Part shown: positions 15,666 through 22,963 of the stretch, one piece after another
How positions within the stretch are numbered: the stretch's first letter is position 1
Layout of the letters: each line of letters begins with the position of its first letter
Assembly: GCF_023544445.1 (NCBI RefSeq)
Contig: NZ_JALPVJ010000008.1
Location: 372,001-436,000, forward strand
Direction: 5' to 3'
DNA: 64,000 nt
Source: Actinoplanes sp. M2I2
GTDB taxonomy: Bacteria > Actinomycetota > Actinomycetes > Mycobacteriales > Micromonosporaceae
Made by a program: the position numbers and the translations under genes
The notes under the pieces: generated by a model
Told to the model about the DNA's origin: nothing
Databases searched by the model: none
The model's input: only the letters and a program-made list of their open reading frames with translations

Positions 15666-16559
15666 TCAGGCGCGGTGGGCGCGACGGAAACGGCCCGGTG
15701 CTGTGCCGTACTCCCGGCGGAACGCGGCGGCCAGGGCGAACTCCGTGGCGTAGCCGGTGCGGCGGGCGATCGTGGCCAGCGGGGCGTCCGTCTCGTGAAG
15801 CAACCGGGCGGCGCGGCCGAGGCGATGGGCCTTCAGGTATGCCTGGGGAGTCCGTCCCACCGTCGAGGTGAAGCGACGCGTGAAGGTGGCTCGGGACATG
15901 CCGGCCGCGCGGCTCAGATCCAGCACGCTCCACCGGGTGTCCGGGCTGCCGTCGATGGTGCCCAGGATCGCGGTGATCGCCGGGTCAGAGGTCGGTGGCC
16001 GATCCGTCGCTTCCAGCCACCGCGTCAGGGCGTCGACCAGCACAAGATCCAGCACAGCCTGCCGGGCCGCATCGGCGCCGGGTCCCGCGGCCGGGCCGTC
16101 CTCCTCGTACTTGTCGAGCAGATCGATGACCGTACGACCGGCGCCGTTCACCACGATCAGGCCGGGGAGAGCGGCCAGGTACGGGTGCACGTGGCCGCGC
16201 GTCAGCCGATAGGCGCCGCAGAGGAATTCGAAGTCGGCCGGGCCGGGCGCCGGCCGGGCGGTGCCCAGCTGGACGGGAGGCAGCCCGAGCATCGACCGGG
16301 GTTCGGCACTGAGCCCGTGGTCCGCGCCCGCAGTCACCAGCACGACGTCACCGCGCACGAGCGGCACCGGTGGCCCGTCCGCCGACAGCAGCCAGCCGCT
16401 GCCCCGCAGGACGACGTGGAAACCGCTCCCGACCAGGCCGGAGTAGCTCAGCCCCCAGGCGCCGGACTGCCGGAACCGCCGGACCGTTCCCCGTCCCACC
16501 CGCAGTGTGGAGACCGCCTGACTCAATTGATCCACCGGCTCGATGCTACCTACGCACAT
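15666..16559 (-). CDS. AraC-family transcriptional regulator with cupin sensor
   Basis: 297 residues from the ATG at 16559; an ATG seven codons earlier is also possible. The N-terminal half is a cupin-6 sensor (GFHVVLRGSGWLLSADGPP, LVRGDVVLVTAGADHGLS). The C-terminal half has two helix-turn-helix motifs (LSRAAGMSRATFTRRF, LATIARRTGYATEFALAAAF). Its start is 55 bp from the divergent thioredoxin-reductase-like gene, its most likely target. Confidence 0.88.
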   Translation of the reverse strand: MCVGSIEPVDQLSQAVSTLRVGRGTVRRFRQSGAWGLSYSGLVGSGFHVVLRGSGWLLSADGPPVPLVRGDVVLVTAGADHGLSAEPRSMLGLPPVQLGTARPAPGPADFEFLCGAYRLTRGHVHPYLAALPGLIVVNGAGRTVIDLLDKYEEDGPAAGPGADAARQAVLDLVLVDALTRWLEATDRPPTSDPAITAILGTIDGSPDTRWSVLDLSRAAGMSRATFTRRFTSTVGRTPQAYLKAHRLGRAARLLHETDAPLATIARRTGYATEFALAAAFRREYGTAPGRFRRAHRA

Positions 16560-16614
16560 GGTCGTGCCGCGTTCGAGCATGGCTGCCCGGCCGCCCGGCT
16601 GGTTGCCTGGAGCC

Positions 16615-17526
16615 ATGAAGGATTGCATCGTGATCGGCGCCGGAGCAGCCGGCCTGAGCGCCGGCCTCACGCTGGCCCGCGCCCGCCGGTCGACCCTGCT
16701 CGTCGACGCCGGCCGGCCCAGCAACCTGGTCGCCACCGGCCTCGGCGGCCTGCTCGGGTACGACCGCCGGCCGCCCTCCGAGTTCTATGACACCGCCCGG
16801 GCGGAGGTGGCCGCGTACCCGTCGGTCGACCTGTGGGCGGGTGACATCGTCCGGGCGGCACGGCACGACGACAGCACCTACGCGGTGACCCTGGCCGACG
16901 GCCGCCGGGAGACGGCTCGCACAGTCGTCCTCGCTCCGGGCATGGATTATCGCTTTCCCGACGTGCCCGGTTTGGCCGAGCGGTGGGGCTCTGCGGCGTT
17001 CCACTGTCCGTTCTGTCACGGCTGGGAGGTGCGGGACCAGTCCCTGGGCGTGCTCGCCGCCGGTCCCGTCGGCGTCCACGGCGCCTTGAACCTCCGTGCC
17101 TGGAGCGACCGGATCACCCTGCTGACGAACGGCGCCGAGCTGACTGCCGAGCAGCGCGGACTGCTCACCGTGGGAGGTGTCGGCTGGGACCAACGCCCGG
17201 TCGCCGGGCTGATCGGGCCCGGCGCCGGGCTGCAGGCGGTCGCCTTCACCGATGGCGCCGACCTCGCGGTCACCGCCCTGCTGGTCAAGAGCACGCTGTA
17301 CCAGCGATCCACGCTCGCGCGGGACCTCGGCGCCACGCTGACCGCCCCCGACGAGATGCTCAGCGTGCAGGCGATCACGGTGGACGCGATGGGCCGCACA
17401 GGGATCCCCGGGCTGTTCGCGGCGGGCGACGCGGCCACCGCGGTCCCGCCGTCGATGGCCGCCGCCGTCGCCTCGGGCCACCTGGCCGGTGCGGGCGCCG
17501 CTGTCCACACAGCCGCCGGCTATTAG
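16615..17526 (+). CDS. Thioredoxin reductase-like FAD oxidoreductase
   Basis: 303 residues. The FAD motif VIGAGAAGLSAGLTLARA is at the N-terminus, CPFC sits in AAFHCPFCHGWEVRDQ at the redox position, and FAAGDAATAVPPSMAAAVASG closes the FAD site. The NADPH GxGxxG is degenerate (LAAGPVGVHGA), so the electron donor may differ from NADPH, as in gliotoxin-type or low-Mr TrxR-like oxidases. Start: ATG at 16615 with GGAG just before it. Divergent from the AraC regulator. Confidence 0.87.
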   Translation: MKDCIVIGAGAAGLSAGLTLARARRSTLLVDAGRPSNLVATGLGGLLGYDRRPPSEFYDTARAEVAAYPSVDLWAGDIVRAARHDDSTYAVTLADGRRETARTVVLAPGMDYRFPDVPGLAERWGSAAFHCPFCHGWEVRDQSLGVLAAGPVGVHGALNLRAWSDRITLLTNGAELTAEQRGLLTVGGVGWDQRPVAGLIGPGAGLQAVAFTDGADLAVTALLVKSTLYQRSTLARDLGATLTAPDEMLSVQAITVDAMGRTGIPGLFAAGDAATAVPPSMAAAVASGHLAGAGAAVHTAAGY

Positions 17527-18459
17527 ACCGGACCGGTGGAGGGCGTGGTGTGGCGGGCCGCCTGGCGCAGGTCGACGTCCTCGATCAGCTCGCGGGCGGT
17601 CTCCTCGCTCAGGTGGCGGTGGCGAACGGCCTTGCCGAGGGCGAGGCGCTGAGCCTCGAAACCGGCGTCGACGTCGGCGGCCGGTCGGGTCGCGGCCTCG
17701 GCGGCGATCTGACGTCCCCGCTCGCGTTCGGCCTCGGTCCGGGCCCGCTCGGCGCTCAGGTCGAACTTCAGTTTGCGGGCCAGCCAACCGACCGTCGTAC
17801 CCTGCAGCAGCAGCGTGCCGAGCGTGACGAACAGGGCGATGGCCTGGATCGCGGCGCGGCCTGGGAACTCCTCACCTGACGCCGTGTGCTCGGGGATCGA
17901 GGCGGCCGCGGCCAGGGTCAGAATGCCGCGCATGCCGGTCCACCCGACCAGCAGCCGCTCCTTGTGTGTCGGCGCGGGCAGCGGCTCCGCGCCCCGACGC
18001 TGCTGGTGACGATCCCGTACCTGCCGCAGAGGGGGTCGCCCGCTGGGGCAGCCCGATCTCGTCGCCGTGCGAGACCGTGGTGATCGTGTCGGGCGGGGCC
18101 AGCACGGCGCCCAGCACGAACGCCGCGGCCAGCCCGAGCGAGGGCAGCAGCCACGACGTGAGCAGCCCCAGCGCGCCGGTGGTGAGGACCACCAGCACGA
18201 CCCCGAGCGTCCAGATCGCCCGCAGGTTGGCCCCGAAGCTCGCGAACGACGCCTCCCGCGTGGCCGAGTAGAGCAGCGGCGGGATGACGATCGCCAGGAT
18301 CAGCTCGCTCTCGAGTTCGAGCCGGGGCACGCCCGGGATGAAGGACGCGCCGGCCGCCAGCACGACGATGATCATGCCGGGCTCGACGCCACGCCTACGG
18401 GCGAGCGACGACACGGCTATGCCCACCCCGATGATGAGCAGGATCTGTACGCCGTTCAC
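17523..18459 (-). pseudogene. CPA1 Na+/H+ antiporter with large internal deletion
   Basis: From 18459 leftward the frame encodes a normal antiporter start (VGIAVSSLARRRGVEPGMI, IPPLLYSATREASF, VLAPPDTITTVSHGDEIGLPQR). It then leaves frame near 18040. A different frame resumes at once and gives LLVGWTGMRGILTLAAAASI and a full C-terminus (17523-17980). In the intact paralogue at 59347-60996 the same two landmarks (GLPGK and WAGTRG) are about 230 residues apart; here they are about 35 apart. So about 195 residues, including most of the ion-path helices, are missing and the frame is broken. A functional transporter is very unlikely. Confidence 0.82.
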
Positions 18460-18506
18460 TCGCCCACCTTATGGATCGATCGTTTCTGCCGGGAGAAGTC
18501 GCCCGG

Positions 18507-18512
18507 TATGCT
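18507..18512 (+). promoter_or_regulatory. Possible -10 element of glyA leader
   Basis: TATGCT is placed so that transcription would start near 18519, at the first base of the riboswitch. No convincing -35 was found. Confidence 0.35.
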
Positions 18513-18517
18513 CGTCG

Positions 18518-18600
18518 GCGGGCCGTGACTGGCGCGTCAAGATGGTGAACCATCGGGGAGCGGCCTCGTCTGATGACGAACCTGCCGTGCGCCTGGGCCT
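18518..18600 (+). promoter_or_regulatory. ZTP (pfl) riboswitch upstream of glyA
   Basis: The leader carries the conserved ZTP/ZMP aptamer blocks in order: GGGCCGTGACTGGCG (18520-18534), GAACCATCGGGGAGCGG (18547-18563) and CCGTGCGCCTGGGC (18584-18597). A variable loop separates the second and third blocks. These are the hallmark sequences of the pfl motif, which senses the folate-stress alarmone ZTP and usually turns on one-carbon genes such as glyA, purH and folD. GGGAGGT follows, then the glyA ATG at 18624. The expression platform is probably translational, since no T-tract lies between. Confidence 0.9.
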
Positions 18601-18623
18601 CTTCGCCGTGATAGGGAGGTCCC

Positions 18624-20048
18624 ATGCCCGAGCTGAATCCCGAATCCGCAGCTTTCCGCTCCGCCCTCGAGGTCGTCCGGTCCGTCGAGCCGCGCATCGC
18701 CGACGCGATCGCCAAGGAGCTCACCGACCAGCGCGAGTCGCTCAAGCTGATCGCCAGTGAGAACTACGCCTCGCCGGCCGTGCTGCTGGCGATGGGCAAC
18801 TGGCTCTCCGACAAGTACGCGGAGGGCACGATCGGCCGCCGCTTCTACGCCGGCTGCCAGAACGTCGACACCGTCGAGGCGGTCGCCGTCGAGCACGCCA
18901 AGGCCCTGTTCGGCGCGCCGTACGCGTACGTGCAGCCGCACTCCGGCATCGACGCCAACCTGGTCGCGTACTGGGCCATCCTGGCCGACCGGGTCGAGGT
19001 GCCGCACCTCAAGAAGTTCGAGAAGCGCCAGGTGAACGACCTGAGCGACGCCGAGTGGGCCGAGCTGCGGCAGGCGTTCGGCAACCAGCGCATGCTCGGC
19101 ATGAGCCTCGACGCCGGCGGCCACCTCACCCACGGCTTCCGGCCCAACATCTCCGGCAAGATGTTCGACCAGCGCAGCTATGGCGTCGACCCGGGCACCG
19201 GCCAGATCGACTACACGGCGCTGCGTGAGACGGCCCGTGAGTTCAAGCCGCTGATCATCGTGGGCGGCTACTCGGCGTACCCCCGGAAGGTGAACTTCGC
19301 GACGCTGCGCGAGATCGCCGACGAGGTGGGCGCGACCTTCATGGTCGACATGGCGCACTTCGCCGGGCTGGTCGCGGGCAAGGTCTTCACCGGCGACTTC
19401 AACCCGATCGAGCACGCGCACATCGTCACCACCACCACCCACAAGAGCCTGCGGGGCCCCCGCGGCGGTGCGGTGTTCGCCCAGCCCGAGCTGGCCGACC
19501 AGGTCGACCGCGGCTGCCCGATGGTGCTCGGCGGCCCGCTCGCCCACGTCATGGCGGCCAAGGCCATCGCGTTCGCCGAGGCCCGTCGCCCCGAGTTCCA
19601 GACGTACGCCCAGCAGATCGTGACCAACAGCCAGGCGCTCGCCGAGGGCCTGAGCAAGCGGGGCGTCCAGTTGGTCAGCGGCGGCACCGACAACCACCTG
19701 GTGCTGATCGACGTGCACCCGTTCGGTCTGACCGGCCGCCAGGCCGAGCAGGCGCTGCTCGACAGCGGCGTGGTGACCAACCGCAACGCCGTCCCGAACG
19801 ACCCGAACGGCGCCTGGTACACCTCGGGCATCCGGGTCGGCACCCCGGCGCTGACCAGCCGCGGCCTCGGCACCGCCGAGATGGACCAGATCGCCGAGCT
19901 GATCCACACCGTGCTCTCCGGGACGACCCCCGCCGAGGGCTCCAAGGCGAAGTTCCACCTGGACCCGGCGGTGTCCGACCGCGTCCACAAGCAGGCCCAC
20001 GAGCTGCTGGCCGGCTTCCCGCTCTACCCCCAGGTCGACCTCGGCTGA
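18624..20048 (+). CDS. glyA: Serine hydroxymethyltransferase
   Basis: 474-residue PLP enzyme converting serine and tetrahydrofolate to glycine and 5,10-methylene-THF. LKLIASENYASPAV and EGTIGRRFYAGCQ are the family's N-terminal signatures. The PLP-binding Lys is residue 274 in TTTTHKSLRGPRGG. It is about 50 residues longer than E. coli GlyA, a form seen in actinobacteria, with extra sequence around residues 110-165. It is controlled by the ZTP riboswitch directly upstream and ends in a strong terminator, so it is probably monocistronic. Confidence 0.97.
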   Translation: MPELNPESAAFRSALEVVRSVEPRIADAIAKELTDQRESLKLIASENYASPAVLLAMGNWLSDKYAEGTIGRRFYAGCQNVDTVEAVAVEHAKALFGAPYAYVQPHSGIDANLVAYWAILADRVEVPHLKKFEKRQVNDLSDAEWAELRQAFGNQRMLGMSLDAGGHLTHGFRPNISGKMFDQRSYGVDPGTGQIDYTALRETAREFKPLIIVGGYSAYPRKVNFATLREIADEVGATFMVDMAHFAGLVAGKVFTGDFNPIEHAHIVTTTTHKSLRGPRGGAVFAQPELADQVDRGCPMVLGGPLAHVMAAKAIAFAEARRPEFQTYAQQIVTNSQALAEGLSKRGVQLVSGGTDNHLVLIDVHPFGLTGRQAEQALLDSGVVTNRNAVPNDPNGAWYTSGIRVGTPALTSRGLGTAEMDQIAELIHTVLSGTTPAEGSKAKFHLDPAVSDRVHKQAHELLAGFPLYPQVDLG

Positions 20049-20060
20049 CACGTCCCGGAG

Positions 20061-20089
20061 CCGGGTGGGCGGCGCACTCGCCCACCCGG
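20061..20089 (+). terminator. glyA terminator
   Basis: Perfect 11-bp stem CCGGGTGGGCG/CGCCCACCCGG with a 7-nt loop, 12 nt after the glyA stop. No T-run follows, as is common in actinomycetes. Confidence 0.75.
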
Positions 20090-20133
20090 TCTCCAGCCCG
20101 TTACGACCTGTTCGGGCGGGGTATCCGCCCGGC

Positions 20134-21225
20134 GTGAGCAACCAACCGCAGGACACCCCTTCCGGCACCCTCGAGACCGTTCACACCTTCGACGACGGGC
20201 CCATGCCCACCGGCGTGTCCGTCTCCCGGACCGGTCGCGTCTTCGTCAACTTCCCCAAGTGGGGCGACGACGTCCGCCACACGGTCGCGGAGATCCGGGA
20301 CGGCGAGGTGGTGCCCTACCCCGACCTCGACTGGAACACCCCGTCGAGCGACGCCGACCCCAACGCGCTGGTCTCGGTCCAGAGCATCGTCGTGGACCCG
20401 GCCGACCGCCTGTGGATCCTCGACACCGGCAGCCCGCTGTTCCAGCCGACCCAGCACGGCGGCCCCAAGCTCGTCTGCGTGGACCTGGAGACCGACCAGG
20501 TCGTCCGGACCATCGTCTTCGACCAGGACGTGGCGCTGCCGACGACCTACCTCAACGACGTGCGCTTCGACCTGCGCCGCAACGCCGCCTTCATCACCGA
20601 CTCGTCCGACCAGGGCCCCAACGGCCTGATCGTGGTCGACCTGCACACCGGCGAATCGTGGCGGCGCCTCCACGACCACCCCTCGACCAAGGCCGTGCCC
20701 CCGGCCGACATGATCCCCATGGTCGAGGGCAAGCCCTTCTTCGAACGCCCCAAGGACGGCCCGCCGCAGCCGGTGACCATGGGCGCCGACGGCATCGCGA
20801 TCGCCGCCGATGGCTCCCGCATCCTCTACTGCCCGCTGATCTCCCGCCGCTGGCACAGCGTGTCGGCCGAGGCCCTGTTCGACCGGGGTCTGAGCGACGC
20901 CGACGTGGCGGCCACGGTCAAGGACGAGGGCGACAAGGGCGGCGCCTCGGACGGGCTGGAGACCGACGACCGCGGCCGTTTCTACATGACCGACTGGGAA
21001 CACAACGCCGTCCTGCGCCGCCTGCCCGACGGCACGGTCGAGACGCTGGTCCACGACCCGCGCCTGCTCTGGCCCGACACCATGTCGGTGGCCGACGGCT
21101 ACCTCTACGTGACGTCCAACCAGCTGCACCGCCAGGCCAAATACCAGCAGGACGAGGACCGCCGCCAGTACCCGTACTCCCTGTTCCGAGTCCCGATCGA
21201 CGCCGGCCCGGTCAACCTGCGGTAG
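20134..21225 (+). CDS. Major royal jelly protein/SMP-30-like six-bladed propeller protein
   Basis: 363 residues from the GTG at 20134; the upstream ATG at 20065 would run through the glyA terminator and is rejected. The sequence PTGVSVSRTGRVFVNFPKWGD, LWILDTGSP, YLNDVRFDLRRN and DGIAIAADGSRILYCPL matches the MRJP/yellow group, whose bacterial members are annotated as L-dopachrome tautomerase-related or SMP-30/gluconolactonase-like. No signal peptide. The ligand is unknown. Confidence 0.8.
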   Translation: MSNQPQDTPSGTLETVHTFDDGPMPTGVSVSRTGRVFVNFPKWGDDVRHTVAEIRDGEVVPYPDLDWNTPSSDADPNALVSVQSIVVDPADRLWILDTGSPLFQPTQHGGPKLVCVDLETDQVVRTIVFDQDVALPTTYLNDVRFDLRRNAAFITDSSDQGPNGLIVVDLHTGESWRRLHDHPSTKAVPPADMIPMVEGKPFFERPKDGPPQPVTMGADGIAIAADGSRILYCPLISRRWHSVSAEALFDRGLSDADVAATVKDEGDKGGASDGLETDDRGRFYMTDWEHNAVLRRLPDGTVETLVHDPRLLWPDTMSVADGYLYVTSNQLHRQAKYQQDEDRRQYPYSLFRVPIDAGPVNLR

Positions 21226-21263
21226 TGGCGGAAAACGGAAGATCCACCCCGGCTCGGGGCGAT

Positions 21264-21285
21264 GTGCGATGTGCGATTATCGCAC
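21264..21285. promoter_or_regulatory. Likely autoregulatory operator of the XRE-ImmA gene
   Basis: GTGCGAT occurs twice in tandem (21264-21270, 21271-21277), and the second copy forms a perfect inverted repeat TGCGATTATCGCA at 21272-21284, touching the ATG at 21287. A site this close to the start fits repression by the encoded XRE protein. Confidence 0.6.
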
Positions 21286-21286
21286 C

Positions 21287-22375
21287 ATGGCGGGGCGAGA
21301 CTGGAGCGACATCGGCGAGCGGGTCCAACTGACCCGCGCGGGTCTCGGCATGTCTCAGGCCGAGCTGGCCGAGGCCATGGGCCTCGATCGGACCATGGTC
21401 GCCAAGATCGAGGCCGGCACCCGCCGGGTCGACGCGCTCGAGCTGTCCCGGCTCTCCACAGTGCTCAAGGTGCCGATGGCACACTTTCTCGAGAGTCAAC
21501 CGCTCGTGCTGTCACGTCGCACGGTTGCGCTGACCGACGACGTCGAGACCCGGGCCGGCCGCGAGTCGAACATGCTTGGACTGGCGCTCGAGAGCTGGAT
21601 GCGGGAACTGCGGCAGCTCATCGAACTGGGCATGCTCGAGGCGCGCCCGGCCTTGACGTATCCGTCGCCCGTCGACGACGGACAGGCTGCCCGGGTGGCT
21701 GCCGCGTGGGTGCGTGACGAGCTGCGGCTGGGCGTCGAACCCGTGGACAGCATGCTGAGCCTCTGCGAGCGAGCCGGCCAATTCGTGCTGGTGACCGAAC
21801 TGGACGGTGACGGCGCTTCTGCCCTCGACGGTGAACTGGGCGCGGCCGTCGTCAGTTTGAAGGGAGACCCGGGCCGGCGACGGGCGACCGCCGCGCACGA
21901 GCTCGGTCATCTCGTGCTCGGTGACGAATACTCGAGCGACCTCGGTGTGCACGCGTCACGCGCAGGCCGGGAAGCGCTGATCGATACGTTTGCCGCCGAA
22001 CTGCTTCTGCCTTCCTCGGTTTTCCTCACGGAGGAGAGCGCGGAATCTCTTTCGCGCGAGCGGCTCCTGGAGATCGCGGCGCGTTACCGCACTTCATGGT
22101 CGTTGACTCTCAAGCAGGCCGCCGTGGCCGGCGTGGGCCCACTGCCCAGGGCGTGGACGTGGCCGAATCCGACGAAGGCCGAATTCCTGGACGCTCTCGG
22201 CTGGGTGCCCCAAGCCGACCTGGGATCGGTTCGCGTCTCCCCAGCGGTGGCCAACGCCGTCATGCGGGCATGGCGGCGTGGACTCATCACCCGGCGGCGC
22301 TGCGTGGAACTCATGCACGGGCAGATAACGGACGGCGACCTGCCCGACAACGCAGAAGTCGATCTGGAGCCCTGA
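21287..22375 (+). CDS. XRE regulator fused to ImmA/IrrE metallopeptidase (antitoxin-like)
   Basis: About 362 residues. An N-terminal XRE helix-turn-helix (ERVQLTRAGLGMSQAELAEA, DRTMVAKIEAG) is followed by an ImmA/IrrE (COG2856) domain with zinc motif HELGH at about residues 204-208 and a downstream Glu in DTFAAELLLP. The start may instead be the ATG at 21269, which lies inside the inverted repeat. Such fusions act as phage/ICE regulators or as antitoxins next to PIN toxins. The gene ends 2 nt before a PIN-like reading frame, so a toxin-antitoxin operon is the best reading. Confidence 0.85.
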   Translation: MAGRDWSDIGERVQLTRAGLGMSQAELAEAMGLDRTMVAKIEAGTRRVDALELSRLSTVLKVPMAHFLESQPLVLSRRTVALTDDVETRAGRESNMLGLALESWMRELRQLIELGMLEARPALTYPSPVDDGQAARVAAAWVRDELRLGVEPVDSMLSLCERAGQFVLVTELDGDGASALDGELGAAVVSLKGDPGRRRATAAHELGHLVLGDEYSSDLGVHASRAGREALIDTFAAELLLPSSVFLTEESAESLSRERLLEIAARYRTSWSLTLKQAAVAGVGPLPRAWTWPNPTKAEFLDALGWVPQADLGSVRVSPAVANAVMRAWRRGLITRRRCVELMHGQITDGDLPDNAEVDLEP

Positions 22376-22377
22376 GG

Positions 22378-22937
22378 GTGGTCGAGAAAGCTTCCGAGCC
22401 CTACTGCTTCGACACCATGTGCCTCGCGCACTTCGCGCGCGCGGAGCGGCTCGACGTCCTGCGTGATCTTCTGCTCGGGCGGGAATGCTGGACCACGACT
22501 GTGTCCTGGCCGAGCTGCGCCAAGGCGTCGGTGCCTATCCGCTGCTGGCCGACGCCCTGGAGCTCGAGTGGTTACAGATCGCCAACCTGGAAGCACTCGA
22601 CGAACTCCGCTGTTTCGTGAAGTGGGCAGGTCTGATCGGTTCCCGGGAAAGAGACCTCGGTGAAGCCAGCGTCCTGGCCGCCGCGGAGCTACGCGCCGGT
22701 ATCGCCATCACCGACGATCGTGATGCCACAGTTGTTGCGCGTCATCATGGGGCAAAGGTCCACGGAACCATCTGGCATCTGGCCCAAGGTTGCCGGAACG
22801 GCAAGCTGACTCGCATCGGAGCGGGAAGCATTGTCGACGCGCTGCGAACGACCGGTGCTCGCCTGCCCTGCACCGGTAGAGAGTTTCCCGCCTATGCGAC
22901 GGAGCATGGGTTGATGACTCCGGTTGACCACGGCTGA
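22378..22937 (+). pseudogene. PIN-domain toxin-like gene with a frameshift
   Basis: From the GTG at 22378 the frame gives a PIN start (PYCFDTMCLAHFARAERLDV, first acidic residue in FDT) up to about 22490. Homology continues in another frame from about 22500 (VLAELRQG, then DLGEASVLAAAELRAGIAI and TDDRDATVVARHHGAKVHGT with the later catalytic acids) to the stop at 22937. One missing base, or two extra ones, between 22480 and 22505 would join them. A natural loss-of-function, a sequencing error or programmed slippage are all possible; no obvious slippery run was seen. The position directly after an XRE-ImmA/IrrE gene fits a toxin partner. Confidence 0.72.
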
Positions 22938-22963
22938 GTTGGCCGTCGTCGGGGTCGGTCGGG

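Noticed and set aside
20065..20133. Longer N-terminus for the royal-jelly-like protein
   Set aside because: It would begin inside the glyA terminator hairpin; the GTG at 20134 is more sensible.
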